Assembly (NCBI RefSeq): GCF_000455325.1
Contig: NZ_HG322951.1
Span: 653,718-717,717 of the forward strand
DNA length: 64,000 bases
Origin: Mycolicibacterium septicum DSM 44393
GTDB taxonomy: Bacteria > Actinomycetota > Actinomycetes > Mycobacteriales > Mycobacteriaceae
Direction of reading: 5' to 3'
The translations under genes and the position numbers were made by a program. Below are positions 27,419-36,169 of this stretch, in pieces. The notes under the pieces were generated by a model that saw only the letters and a program-made list of their open reading frames with translations, had not been told where the DNA came from and searched no databases. Every line of letters starts with the position of its first letter. Positions within the stretch are counted from its first letter, which is position 1.

Positions 27419-28080
27419 CAGTGATCCCGTCCTTCAATACCATCAAGCACCGCCGTGATCCGGTCCCTCGCCACGGTCACGTCAGCGGTGCTACCGCCGA
27501 TGTAGAGCCTCCCAGCGGCGCCGATCATCTGCACGTCGACCACAGTAAGCCCAGGTGCGGCCCGCTCCGCCTCATTGGCCGCCACCGCTGCGAACAACGC
27601 CGGGGTCATCTCGTACACCAGCAGGGACTGCCCGGGCAGGATCATCGATGCCTGCCTGTTGCGGTTCAGGATCACCGCATGCTGATCGGTGATGTTCTCG
27701 ATGATGTCGTGGTAGAGCACCTGCGGCCGCAGCTGGTCGGAAGCCTTGTTGCCGGTGCCGGCCAGGATCGCCTCGCCGGCCCGCTGCACATCCTCCAGAC
27801 TGGCCGAGTGGATCTCGAGAACACCGAATTGACGCTCCACGTAGAGGATTCCGGGCTGGATGCCAGGGACCTCACGCAGTGCCAGGTCGATCACCCGCTC
27901 GATCGCCAAGGCGGGGGACACCTCGACGATCAGCGCGTGCTCACCCTCGTACGGTGGGTAACCCCGGGCCCGGGTCGGCGTTCCGAGGTAGGCGGCGAAC
28001 TGGCGCTGCAGGTCCTCCACCAACAGGTAGACGCGGATCTGGGTGCGAATCCGCGTACTCTCCTCTGCTTTGGTCGGCAT
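27418..28080 (-). CDS. BMC-T trimeric shell protein (tandem BMC domains)
   Basis: A 220-residue protein with two BMC domains in tandem. The first half contains VERQFGVLEIHSASLEDVQRAGEAIL and the second IGAAGRLYIGGSTADVTVARD, the usual BMC strand-helix endings. BMC-T trimers form the hexagon-like tiles with larger pores in the shell. It is a paralogue of the protein at 29146-29751. Two bases separate it from the BMC-H gene. Confidence 0.93.
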   Translation of the reverse strand: MPTKAEESTRIRTQIRVYLLVEDLQRQFAAYLGTPTRARGYPPYEGEHALIVEVSPALAIERVIDLALREVPGIQPGILYVERQFGVLEIHSASLEDVQRAGEAILAGTGNKASDQLRPQVLYHDIIENITDQHAVILNRNRQASMILPGQSLLVYEMTPALFAAVAANEAERAAPGLTVVDVQMIGAAGRLYIGGSTADVTVARDRITAVLDGIEGRDH

Positions 28081-28082
28081 GG

Positions 28083-28364
28083 CTACTTGCTGGCGACCGC
28101 GAAGTGCGCGCCGAGTTCGTTGTGCGGACGCGGGATGACGTGCACGCTCACCAGTTCGCCCACCTGCGAGGCGGTCTCGGCACCGGCCTCGGTGGCAGCC
28201 TTGACGGCACCCACCTCACCGGTGACGATCACGGCGACCAGGCCGTCGCCGACCTGCTGGCGATCGGTGATGGTGACGTTGGCGGCCTTGACCATGGCGT
28301 CGGCAGCGGCCAGCGCAGCCACGTAGCCCTTGGTCTCGATCAGTCCGATTGCGTTGCTGGACAT
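28083..28364 (-). CDS. BMC-H hexameric shell protein
   Basis: A 93-residue single BMC domain (PF00936). It starts NAIGLIETKGYVAALAAADAM, the canonical BMC-H opening, and continues with VIVTGEVGAVKAATEAG and VHVIPRPHNEL. It forms the main hexameric facets of the microcompartment. It is the only BMC-H in the window, which is typical of the compact RMM locus. Confidence 0.97.
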   Translation of the reverse strand: MSSNAIGLIETKGYVAALAAADAMVKAANVTITDRQQVGDGLVAVIVTGEVGAVKAATEAGAETASQVGELVSVHVIPRPHNELGAHFAVASK

Positions 28365-28376
28365 AGGTGTTTCTCC

Positions 28377-28640
28377 TTATTTGTTGGGTTTGGTATCAGG
28401 TTTGCTGTCGATGGATCCGATGATGAGTGCGTCGACCGGAGGCGGGGTGCCGGTGAACCAGCCCGAGGCCACGGAGCCCTGCGCGACGAGAACCCGCTCG
28501 CCCACACCGCTGCCGAGGACGTCGAAAGCGATCAGCTTCGACCCGGTGCCGTCGATCTCGACCTCGAGGAACGCGCCGGGCGGGATGCCGTCGATCCGAC
28601 GGGTCGACCACACGTTGCCGGTGACAACCGCTGAGATCAT
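28377..28640 (-). CDS. BMC-P pentameric vertex protein (EutN/CcmL)
   Basis: An 87-residue EutN/CcmL/CsoS4 family protein that caps the shell vertices. It opens ISAVVTGNVWSTRR and has FDVLGSGVGERVLVAQGS, the conserved pentamer core, then ALIIGSID. The start overlaps the upstream gene's stop (ATGA). Confidence 0.96.
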   Translation of the reverse strand: MISAVVTGNVWSTRRIDGIPPGAFLEVEIDGTGSKLIAFDVLGSGVGERVLVAQGSVASGWFTGTPPPVDALIIGSIDSKPDTKPNK

Positions 28641-29149
28641 TTGCGCTCCTTCTCGATCGTGATCCCCAGAGTGCGGGCTTTTTCTCGGGCCAGCGGGGTG
28701 AGTACCGCCTTGCGGCCGAGCACGAGCGTGCCGCCGGCCATGTCGGCGATCTGCCGTTCGGTGACCGCCCCGGTTTCGATGCGGTGAATGGCTCCGCCGC
28801 CGGATGGCCGGGTCGATCCCGCCAGCCGGAAGCTGAGCCGACCTGCCTTGAGGTCCGCGCGGGTCTTCGGGCTTTCGAAGAGCCGCAACAGCTTCCGGAC
28901 GAAGCTGTTGAGGTCCCGGTCATTGCTCAACTGCACCGTCTCGGTGCGGTTCTTGCCGTCGACGGCGCGGGGCCCGGTGGGTTCCACGCCGAACTGGTCC
29001 GCGACCGTCGGCGGGGCGGGTGGAGCCGGAGCCGGTGGTGGGGGGACAGCCACCGGCCCCGGAGTCTTCGCGGCAGCGCCGACATCGCGGACGGCATCCC
29101 GCACCACCTCACGCACGAGGGCGCGCAGTTCGTCCCGGTTGATACTCAC
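28637..29149 (-). CDS. RMM-locus protein with N-terminal encapsulation-peptide-like helix
   Basis: A 170-residue protein without a clear enzyme fold. Residues 1-22 form an amphipathic helix containing DELRALVREVV, very like the C-terminal helix of the aldehyde dehydrogenase of this locus. A Pro/Ala-rich linker (about 27-50) follows. The C-terminal region ends in VLTPLAREKARTLGITIEK, a short motif also met in other microcompartment proteins. Best read as an encapsulated adaptor or scaffold for the lumen (inference). Overlaps both neighbours by four bases. Confidence 0.82.
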   Translation of the reverse strand: MSINRDELRALVREVVRDAVRDVGAAAKTPGPVAVPPPPAPAPPAPPTVADQFGVEPTGPRAVDGKNRTETVQLSNDRDLNSFVRKLLRLFESPKTRADLKAGRLSFRLAGSTRPSGGGAIHRIETGAVTERQIADMAGGTLVLGRKAVLTPLAREKARTLGITIEKERK

Positions 29150-29751
29150 GCGGTGGCCCTTGCCAGCGCGTCCTGGGCTGCCTCGGCTGCCGTACGAACA
29201 TCGGCTTCGGTCCCGGACAGGTACACGCGGCCCGTGGCGCCGATCATCCGGAAGTCGACCACCTTGATGTCCGCGGCCTTCTCGGCCTCGTTGGTGGCCA
29301 GGATGGCGTAGGACGCGGGGGCCACCTCGAGCACGAACAGTGATTCCCCGGGGAGCACCATCGATCCGATCTTGTTGCGGTTGATCAGGAAGGCATGCTG
29401 GTGGTCGACGCTGGAGATGATCCGTGAGGCCAGCACGTTCGGCTGCACCGCGCTTCCGGTGTTGCCGCCGAGCTCGTCCAGTGCGGCGTCCGCGGCAGCT
29501 TTGACCGCACCGGTCTCGCCGTGGAACTCCAGATAGCCGAATTGCCGCTCTACCACCAGGATTCCGGCCTTGACCTCGGCGTGCTTGAGGGCGACGTCGG
29601 TGACGCCCTCGATGTCCAGTCCCGGTGCCACCTCGATGATCTGGGCGGCCTGATCGGCACGGGGAAGAGCCCCCTTGATCCAGGTGCCCAGATACGACAT
29701 GGTCTGCGGTTGCAGCCGGTCGATGAAGATGAAGGAACGAAGTTCAGCCAC
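29146..29751 (-). CDS. BMC-T trimeric shell protein (tandem BMC domains)
   Basis: A 201-residue tandem BMC-domain protein. The first domain ends VERQFGYLEFHGETGAVKAA and the second contains MIGATGRVYLSGTEADVRTAAEAA. It differs from the other BMC-T in its termini, so the two trimers may have different pores or curvature. Start ATG 29751, five bases after the aldehyde dehydrogenase stop. Confidence 0.94.
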   Translation of the reverse strand: MAELRSFIFIDRLQPQTMSYLGTWIKGALPRADQAAQIIEVAPGLDIEGVTDVALKHAEVKAGILVVERQFGYLEFHGETGAVKAAADAALDELGGNTGSAVQPNVLASRIISSVDHQHAFLINRNKIGSMVLPGESLFVLEVAPASYAILATNEAEKAADIKVVDFRMIGATGRVYLSGTEADVRTAAEAAQDALARATA

Positions 29752-29755
29752 AGCC

Positions 29756-31303
29756 CTACCTCTTGATCAGTTGTGTGAGTTCTTCGGCGACCAGCGCGCG
29801 CAGTTCGGCCCGCAGCACGTCCAGTCCGGGATCCGACGACCGGTTGGCAGTCGGGTATGGCCGGCGGGGCGTGACAGGCGCACCGTGACGGTCATTGGAG
29901 GCGCGCGGATACTCCGGCACCGGTCCGGCCGGTGAGTGCCACGGATTGATCCCCGCGAAATTGCCCATCGGCACGGCGGAATCGCTGTTGTAGGCGATGC
30001 GGGCCCAGTTGATCAGGTTCTGCGGTTGCAGGTTCTCCCCGATCGAGCTGCGCCCGACGAACCCGGTGCCGATCGTCATCGACGGCGCCAGGTTGGTCTC
30101 CAGCCCGGAGCTGCCGGTGCTGTTGCCCACGTTGACCGACACCCGCAACACCGGTACCTGGGCGGCGAAATCGGCGATCACCGACGGATTTTCGCTGTGG
30201 ATCGCCGCCGAGTGACCGGCCCCGCCGATCCGCACCACTGCCCGGGCGGCGCGGGTACCACGTGCGGCGTCGGCCGCGGTGGTCATGCCGAGCACCGGGG
30301 ACAGCTTCTCGTGGGCCAGCATCTCCTCGGAGATCACGTCGTTGAACGGCGCGATCAGCACCCGGGTCTTGGGGGTGACCCGCAGGCCGGCCTGCCCCGC
30401 GATCCAGGCGGCATCACGGCCCACCACGTCGGTGTTGAGGTGGCCGTCGGCGAACATGTAGGCCCGCAGGCGCCGTGCGCCGTCCTCGTCGAGGATGTGC
30501 GCCCCGGCACGGGTCAGTGCGCCGTTGAGCTTGCCCGCGATCGCGTCCTCGGCGATGAGGACGGATTCGTTGGTGCACAGCACCGAGTTGTCGAAGGCCT
30601 TGCTGTCCACGATGCGCTTGGCCGCGGCGTTGATGTCCGCGCTGGCCTCGACGAACACCGGGACATTGCCGGGGCCGACACCGAGTGCGGGGTTGCCGGA
30701 GGAGTACGCCGCACGCACGACGCCGGTGCCCCCGGTCGCCACGATGACGTCGGTGCGCTCGTCGGCCATCAGCGCCTGAACCAGCGGGATGGACGGTTCC
30801 TCGACCACCTGGACGATGCCGTCCGGTAAGCCGGCGGCCACCGCGGCCTCGGCAAGCAGCCGGGCCGCGTCGCCCGAGCACTGCTTGGCCCGCGGGTGCG
30901 GAGCGACGACGACGGCGTTGCGGGTCATCAGCGCCAGGATCACCTTGAAGTACACCGTGGCAACGGGATTGGTGGTCGGCGTCAATGCCAGCACCACGCC
31001 CGCCGGCCTAGGCAGCTCGACGATCTTGCGGGCCTCGTCGACGCGTGGCGACACGTAGTCCTCGCCCCGGTAGTAGTCGACGATCCCGCGTGAGCAGGCC
31101 CGGTTCTTGGTGACCTTGTCGGCCACCACACCCATCCCGGTCTCGGCCACCGCCTCGGCGGCGAACCGTTCGGCTGCGCCGTAGGCGGCGTCGGCCACCG
31201 CATTGACGATGTTGTTCACCGCCGCCGCGTCGTAATCGGCGTAGGCAGCCGCGGCCCAACCGGCCCGTTCCAGCATGTGGCCGGCCTGTGCGGTACTGGT
31301 CAT
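29756..31303 (-). CDS. CoA-acylating aldehyde dehydrogenase (PduP/EutE-like) with C-terminal encapsulation helix
   Basis: A 515-residue aldehyde dehydrogenase of the acylating class, converting propionaldehyde to propionyl-CoA with NAD and CoA (family knowledge). The catalytic Cys243 lies in [18 protein letters not shown] and [11 protein letters not shown] are cofactor and family marks. After the enzyme domain a Pro-rich linker leads to a terminal amphipathic helix (about 495-515) containing [16 protein letters not shown], a typical encapsulation peptide. Start overlaps the aminotransferase stop (ATGA). Confidence 0.95.
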   Translation of the reverse strand: MTSTAQAGHMLERAGWAAAAYADYDAAAVNNIVNAVADAAYGAAERFAAEAVAETGMGVVADKVTKNRACSRGIVDYYRGEDYVSPRVDEARKIVELPRPAGVVLALTPTTNPVATVYFKVILALMTRNAVVVAPHPRAKQCSGDAARLLAEAAVAAGLPDGIVQVVEEPSIPLVQALMADERTDVIVATGGTGVVRAAYSSGNPALGVGPGNVPVFVEASADINAAAKRIVDSKAFDNSVLCTNESVLIAEDAIAGKLNGALTRAGAHILDEDGARRLRAYMFADGHLNTDVVGRDAAWIAGQAGLRVTPKTRVLIAPFNDVISEEMLAHEKLSPVLGMTTAADAARGTRAARAVVRIGGAGHSAAIHSENPSVIADFAAQVPVLRVSVNVGNSTGSSGLETNLAPSMTIGTGFVGRSSIGENLQPQNLINWARIAYNSDSAVPMGNFAGINPWHSPAGPVPEYPRASNDRHGAPVTPRRPYPTANRSSDPGLDVLRAELRALVAEELTQLIKR

Positions 31304-32580
31304 GATGCTTTACGTCCTCTCACGACGGTCTCGGCCCTGGCCACCGCGACGGCGAGGCGGTCCAGGACGTCCTCGCAGAGCTCGCGCGAGAGCAGGAGAC
31401 CCGGTTTGAACTGCAGGACACGGGGATCCAGCGTCGAGAAGATCGCCCACACCCCGTTCTCGTAGAGTTCCCGCATCACGAACTTGGCGCCTTCGGGGTG
31501 GTCGAACTCCAGGCCGATCACCACACCGTTCTGGCGAATACCGACGAACCAGTCCGGGTGGTCGGCCTGGATGCGCTGCAGCCCGTGGTCGAAGATGTCG
31601 GCGATGTAGTGGACCATCGAGCGCACTTCGGGGCGGGTGGAGATCTCGAGCGTCTTCAGCGCGGCGACACAGCCCAGCTCGGCGCCGCCGAAGGTGGAGA
31701 TGTGGCCGAAGCCGTCCTCGTCGAGCCACTTCGCGGCGCGATCGCTGAGCAGGGCCGCGGTGATCGGGTACATGCCTCCGGACAGGCCCTTGCCGGTCAC
31801 CAGGATGTCGGGCTCGATGCCGTGTTTGGTGATGCACCACAGCTCACCGGTGCGCATCAGGCCGGTCTGCACCTCGTCGGCGATGTACAGGGTGCCGTGC
31901 TTCTCGGTGATGGCCTTGACGGCTTCCAGGTAACCCGGTGCGGGAAGCGGGAATCCGTAGGTGGCCGGGATGGTCTCCATGATCACCGCGGCGACATCGC
32001 CGGGGGCCAGCACCCGTTCCATCGCTTCGATGTCGTTGAACGGCACCTGGAGGAACTCGTCGGGCTGGTCGGCCAGGAAGAACTTGGCGAACCGGTCGTC
32101 GCCGGTGGCCACGGCCAGGCCGGTGTGGCCGTGGTAGGCCTTGACGATCGAGACGATCTTGCGGCGTTTGGTCGCGTGCCGGGCGCTCTTGAGCGCGATG
32201 TCGATCGCCTCACCGCCTCCGGACCCATAGGCCACCTTCTTGATCGACGCGGGCGCGGTCTCGACGAGGCGCTGCGCCAGGGCGGTGCGGGCCACCGACG
32301 GGAAGTGGTGGTTGCCGACGTCGAAATGCTCCATGCCCTCGGTGATCGCCTGCATCACTTCGGGATTGCGGTGACCGAGGTTGTAGGTCCCACCGTTGAG
32401 ATGCAGATCGATCAGGCGGCGGCCGCCCATATCCCACAGGAAATATCCCTCGCGGCGGTCGATCACCAGATCGACACCGGTGTCAGTCCAGAACTGTGTC
32501 TTGTCTGGATTCCAGAACGTCTTCGCCTTATCCAGCACTTCGGCTTTGGATTCGAACGTGAACGTGCCGTAGTCGTACAT
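31300..32580 (-). CDS. Class-III aminotransferase-fold PLP enzyme, probable amino-alcohol-phosphate phospho-lyase
   Basis: A 426-residue fold-type I PLP enzyme. The PLP lysine is in VTGKGLSGG, with ADEVQTGLMRTG before it and YGSGGGEAIDIALK at the cofactor phosphate. In the RMM model this enzyme removes phosphate and ammonia from 1-amino-2-propanol phosphate to give propionaldehyde (established proposal for the pathway). It is the first gene of the operon, behind a consensus -35 (TTGACA) and TACGGT -10. A plain transaminase activity cannot be excluded by sequence. Confidence 0.9.
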   Translation of the reverse strand: MYDYGTFTFESKAEVLDKAKTFWNPDKTQFWTDTGVDLVIDRREGYFLWDMGGRRLIDLHLNGGTYNLGHRNPEVMQAITEGMEHFDVGNHHFPSVARTALAQRLVETAPASIKKVAYGSGGGEAIDIALKSARHATKRRKIVSIVKAYHGHTGLAVATGDDRFAKFFLADQPDEFLQVPFNDIEAMERVLAPGDVAAVIMETIPATYGFPLPAPGYLEAVKAITEKHGTLYIADEVQTGLMRTGELWCITKHGIEPDILVTGKGLSGGMYPITAALLSDRAAKWLDEDGFGHISTFGGAELGCVAALKTLEISTRPEVRSMVHYIADIFDHGLQRIQADHPDWFVGIRQNGVVIGLEFDHPEGAKFVMRELYENGVWAIFSTLDPRVLQFKPGLLLSRELCEDVLDRLAVAVARAETVVRGRKAS

Positions 32581-32621
32581 GCGGCTCCCTCTCCAGCTAT
32601 CCGGTAGCTGTGATGGCCCTC

Positions 32622-32651
32622 ACCGTAAACGGTCGCAACCATTTGTGTCAA
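32622..32651 (-). promoter_or_regulatory. Promoter of the microcompartment operon
   Basis: Read on the minus strand, TTGACA (32651-32646), an 18-base spacer and TACGGT (32627-32622) precede the aminotransferase gene; a GAGGGAG ribosome site lies just before ATG 32580. Confidence 0.6.
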
Positions 32652-32659
32652 TGGTTGCG
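32634..32659. promoter_or_regulatory. Large perfect inverted repeat over the -35 box
   Basis: CGCAACCATT-N6-AATGGTTGCG has perfect 10-bp arms and covers the -35 of the microcompartment operon. Likely an operator; it does not contain the TTGGT-N3-GCCAA motif, so a second regulator is possible. Confidence 0.65.
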
Positions 32660-32679
32660 GAAAGTGCTTGCCAATCGGT

Positions 32680-32694
32680 TTTGGTCGTGCCAAT
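32680..32694. promoter_or_regulatory. GntR-type operator in the permease promoter
   Basis: TTTGG-TCGTG-CCAAT matches the site at 25594-25608 (core TTGGT-N3-GCCAAT). It overlaps a possible permease promoter (TTGCCA at 32668-32673, CAATAT at 32691-32696). Confidence 0.6.
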
Positions 32695-32764
32695 ATGCCT
32701 TAGGTTCGCACTGTGGCCCAGGCCACATCGAGCATCCACTGTTACCTGGAAGGTATCCCGCTAG

Positions 32765-34300
32765 ATGACCGATCAAGTTGTCGCTCAGAGCGAAAATGCA
32801 GCTCAAGACGTCCAGAGACTGAAACGCAACGCCGTCGGCACCGTCGGCGTGATCTTCATGGCGGTAGCGACCGCCGCCCCGATCACGGCAATGGTCGGCA
32901 ATGTGCCGATCGCCGTTGGCTTCGGAAATGGTTCACATGCGCCGGCCGGCTACATCGTCGCAACCGTTGTCCTCGGTCTCTTCGCCGTCGGCTACGCGAC
33001 CATGGCCAAGCACATCACCACCACGGGCGCGTTCTACGGCTACATCTCCCACGGCTTGGGCCGCATCGTCGGGATGGCCAGCGGCGGACTGATCACCATG
33101 GCCTATGTGGTGTTCGAGGCCTCGCTGATCGGGATCTTCTCGTTCTTCTTCCAGAACTTCATGCAATCCCAACTGGGTATCCACATCCACTGGATCATCC
33201 CGGCGCTGCTGATGCTGACGGTCAACGCGATCCTGACCTACTTCGACGTCAACCTGACCGCGAAGGTACTCGGTGTATTCCTGGTCACCGAGATCGTCAT
33301 GCTCGCACTCGGCGCCGTGGCGGTGCTGGTCAAGGGCGGCGGTCCGCAGGGTTTCGCGGTCGCCGAGACCATCAACCCCATCGGTGCGTTCTCCCCGGCT
33401 GCCGGAATCGCCGGTGCCAGTGCCGGTTTGGGCCTGTTCTTCGCCTTCTGGTCGTGGGTCGGCTTCGAGTCGACCGCGATGTACGGCGAGGAGTCGCGCA
33501 ACCCCAAGAAGATCATTCCCCGGGCCACCATGCTGAGCGTCCTGGGCGTCGGTCTGTTCTACGTGTTCGTGTCCTGGATGGCGATCGCAGGCACCGGGCC
33601 GCAGCACGCGGTGGAACTCGCGCAGGATTCCGCGACCTCGTCGGAGATCTTCTTCGGCCCGGTGCGTAGCGCCTACGGCGAGTGGGCGATCACGGTGTTC
33701 AACATCCTGCTGGTCACCGGGTCGTTCGCCTGCGGCATGGCGTTCCACAACTGCGCGTCGCGCTACCTGTACGCGCTGGGCCGCGAAGGCCTGTCCAAGA
33801 GTCTGCAGAAGACCATCGGCGCAACGCATCCCACGCACGGTTCTCCGCACATCGCCTCATTCGTGCAGAGCGGGATCACCCTGGTGATCATCCTGGCCTT
33901 CCTGCTCGCCGGGATGGACCCCTATGTGCACATGTACACGCTGCTCGCGATCCTGGGCACCATGGCGATTCTGATCGTGCAGTCGCTGTGCGCGTTCTCG
34001 GTGATCAGCTACTTCCACATCCGCAAGAACCACCCGGTGTCCAAGCACTGGTTCAAGACACTGATCGCCCCCGGCCTCGGTGGGCTCGGCATGCTCTACG
34101 TCGTGTACCTGCTGTGGGAGCACAAGGACGCGGCGGCGGGCACCGCTTCCGGCACCCTGCTGTTCAAGCTGACGCCGTGGATCGTGGTGGGCATCTTCGT
34201 CCTGGGCGCGGGCATGGCCACCTACTTCAAGCTGCGCGATCCGCGCCGCTACGAGTTGATCGGCCGGATCGTGTTCGAGGACAACGTTGTTCGAGACTGA
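32765..34300 (+). CDS. APC-family amino acid/amine permease
   Basis: A 511-residue inner-membrane transporter with about twelve helices. The first helix has VGVIFMAVATAAPITAMVGN and an unwound Gly-rich region, the APC signature; FAFWSWVGFESTAMYGEESRNPKKIIPRA is the conserved helix 6 to loop region (quoted by parts: WSWVGFEST, EESRNPKK). Divergent from the microcompartment operon and sharing its regulatory region, so it probably imports 1-amino-2-propanol, ethanolamine-like or related amines (inference). Confidence 0.93.
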   Translation: MTDQVVAQSENAAQDVQRLKRNAVGTVGVIFMAVATAAPITAMVGNVPIAVGFGNGSHAPAGYIVATVVLGLFAVGYATMAKHITTTGAFYGYISHGLGRIVGMASGGLITMAYVVFEASLIGIFSFFFQNFMQSQLGIHIHWIIPALLMLTVNAILTYFDVNLTAKVLGVFLVTEIVMLALGAVAVLVKGGGPQGFAVAETINPIGAFSPAAGIAGASAGLGLFFAFWSWVGFESTAMYGEESRNPKKIIPRATMLSVLGVGLFYVFVSWMAIAGTGPQHAVELAQDSATSSEIFFGPVRSAYGEWAITVFNILLVTGSFACGMAFHNCASRYLYALGREGLSKSLQKTIGATHPTHGSPHIASFVQSGITLVIILAFLLAGMDPYVHMYTLLAILGTMAILIVQSLCAFSVISYFHIRKNHPVSKHWFKTLIAPGLGGLGMLYVVYLLWEHKDAAAGTASGTLLFKLTPWIVVGIFVLGAGMATYFKLRDPRRYELIGRIVFEDNVVRD

Positions 34301-34351
34301 ACAGTTGAAGGCCGTATTCATCAGCGACTGGGTCAGCGACCAGGCCGGTAG

Positions 34352-34597
34352 ATGGATTCCTTCGAACGTCTCCTGCTGAAATTCGTCCTCGCGTGGGCTC
34401 CCTACGGGGGTCCGCGCGAGGACGACGTCTGGCTCGAGTTCGGCATGACCGCTGAACAGTTGTGCGTCCGGTTCGCCGGGATCGTCGCGGGTCAGGTGCC
34501 CAGGGCCAAAGCCTTGTCGGCTGCCGACCGCGGCTTGTTGGAACGCGCCTGCCGCTACCTGCGGCACCAGCGGGAATCAGGCAAACGCCGCGCGTAG
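34352..34597 (+). CDS. Small conserved-looking hypothetical protein
   Basis: An 81-residue helical protein of unknown function. It starts FERLLLKFVLAWAPYGGPREDDVWLEF and ends in a basic tail; the composition is that of a real soluble protein. It lies 51 bases behind the permease on the same strand and overlaps the convergent lipW by 21 bases. The ribosome-binding site is weak. I recall similar small proteins in other actinobacteria but cannot name the family. Confidence 0.6.
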   Translation: MDSFERLLLKFVLAWAPYGGPREDDVWLEFGMTAEQLCVRFAGIVAGQVPRAKALSAADRGLLERACRYLRHQRESGKRRA

Positions 34598-35479
34598 ATT
34601 CGCGACCTGGCTGGCCATGAAGGCCTGTGCCACCGGTGTTTTCGCGGCGATCTGATCGAACCCGTGGAACGCCCCGTACACCTGTTCGACCTGGCATTCC
34701 ACCCCGGCGGCGCGCAGGCGCTCGGCGTAGGCCATGTCTTCGTCGTGGAACAGGTCCAACGTGCCCACACCGATCCACGCCGGCGGCAGCCCTGCCAGAT
34801 CTTCACGACGGCCGGGTACCGCGGTGGCGGGATCAGCGCCTCCGAGATAGGCCGACCAGCCGAACTGGTTGCTGCCCTGCGTCCACAACCGGTGACCGGG
34901 GTTCTCCAGCTCCGGGCCCACGGAGCGGTCGTCGAGCATCGGATACACGAGTATCTGTGCGGCAAGGGGTATCTCACCGCGATCACGGGCGAGCAGAGCA
35001 AGGGCGGCGGCCAGTCCGCCGCCCGCGCTGGCGCCTGCGACAGCGACCCGTGATGGGTCGACCGCGGGAAGTGCCGCGAGCCATTTCAGCGCCTGGTAGC
35101 AGTCCTCCAGCCCGGCCGGGTAGGGGTTCTGCGGCGCGAGCCGATACTTGACCGCTGCCACCGTGATGCCGAGTTCCCTGGCGAAGCGTCGGCACAGGGC
35201 GTCGTCCTGCGCCGGGCTGCCCAGCACATAGCCGCCGCCGTGGATCCACAGCAGGGCCGGTGCCGGTTCGGTGACCCCGGCGGGCCGGAACAGTCGCACG
35301 CCGACACCCGAGCTGAGCGTCAGGACCTCGACATCCTTGGGTGTCTGCCGGTTCTGCAGCACCGTCAGCCGCTGCAGCAGCGGCAGCGTGCGCCTGGACA
35401 CCAGCCGACGTGGGATGAAGCGGGCGATGCGTTCGAGGTCCGGATGGAAGCTGGGCCGGCCGTCTGTGGTCGCAGTCAC
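34577..35479 (-). CDS. lipW: Alpha/beta-hydrolase esterase LipW (HSL family)
   Basis: A 300-residue hormone-sensitive-lipase-type esterase. The oxyanion motif HGGGYVLGS, nucleophile GASAGGG, acid in GTLDLFHDED and catalytic His in AFHGFD are all present. GTG 35479 is preferred because TAGAAC (35492-35487) gives a leaderless -10 seven bases before it; the frame continues to 35551. The length then matches Rv0217c (about 302). The substrate is probably a short-chain ester. Confidence 0.88.
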   Translation of the reverse strand: MTATTDGRPSFHPDLERIARFIPRRLVSRRTLPLLQRLTVLQNRQTPKDVEVLTLSSGVGVRLFRPAGVTEPAPALLWIHGGGYVLGSPAQDDALCRRFARELGITVAAVKYRLAPQNPYPAGLEDCYQALKWLAALPAVDPSRVAVAGASAGGGLAAALALLARDRGEIPLAAQILVYPMLDDRSVGPELENPGHRLWTQGSNQFGWSAYLGGADPATAVPGRREDLAGLPPAWIGVGTLDLFHDEDMAYAERLRAAGVECQVEQVYGAFHGFDQIAAKTPVAQAFMASQVANLRAAFA

Positions 35480-35593
35480 AATGTCCGTTCTACCGCGCGT
35501 CCCGACCTGGCCGGCATCCAGCCCCGCGATTTCCGCGGGCGTCGAGCGCACGGCCGGTGGTAGGAGCAGGTCAGGCGGGTCGCGAACGCTGAT

Positions 35594-36169
35594 CTAGTTG
35601 CCGACGCCGCCGGCTTTCGTGACTGCTGCCAGGTAGGTGTCACCGCGATCGACGGACACGTCGTGCCACGACCCGGAGGTGTAGAGGTCCTCGGTCGGAC
35701 CGATGCCATCGGTGGGCAGCGCTGCCGCGGCAACGGCATGTGCCTTGAAGGCTCGGGCCAGGCCGGTGAGTCGATACTGGAACCGCCGAACGCGACCGTC
35801 GATCTCGCCGGGGACCGAACCCCAGGTGGTGACCTCGGCAGTGTTGCCCTCCAGAACACGCAGCACCTCGGTGCGGAGTGTTTCGTCGTGGTCGAAGGCC
35901 GTGGACGGGAAGGCGACCGTCGCGATGTCTCCGGGCTGGCCGATGGCGTCGAGCTGCTGGCCGATCACCACCGTCGTGACGCCGAGGATCTGCAGCGGGC
36001 GCACATCGCACGGTGCGTCGACTGACACGGTGACGTCCCAGCCGGCGTGGATCCGATCGCAGATCCAGCCGCCCGCCGAGGTGACGAGCTCTCCGACATC
36101 GGAGGCGGTGACGTGCAGGCGGTAGCGGGTGAAGCGATCGGCGGAGCGCCGAATGCGCTGATGTCCCAT
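35594..36169 (-). CDS. Hypothetical protein, mycobacterial type
   Basis: A 191-residue soluble protein that I do not recognise. No signal peptide or membrane segment. Strand-rich segments such as WICDRIHAGWDVTVSVD and LQILGVTTVVIGQQLD suggest an alpha/beta fold. GGAG ten bases before ATG 36169 is a plausible ribosome site. It is followed by lipW after a 114-base gap. The 243-base gap upstream to the TetR gene is AT-richer than average, with a weak TATCAT...GTGATGA repeat near 36337. Confidence 0.6.
   Translation of the reverse strand: MGHQRIRRSADRFTRYRLHVTASDVGELVTSAGGWICDRIHAGWDVTVSVDAPCDVRPLQILGVTTVVIGQQLDAIGQPGDIATVAFPSTAFDHDETLRTEVLRVLEGNTAEVTTWGSVPGEIDGRVRRFQYRLTGLARAFKAHAVAAAALPTDGIGPTEDLYTSGSWHDVSVDRGDTYLAAVTKAGGVGN

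Noticed and set aside
29936..30829. Plus-strand frame across the aldehyde dehydrogenase of the microcompartment locus
   Set aside because: Antisense shadow without motifs.
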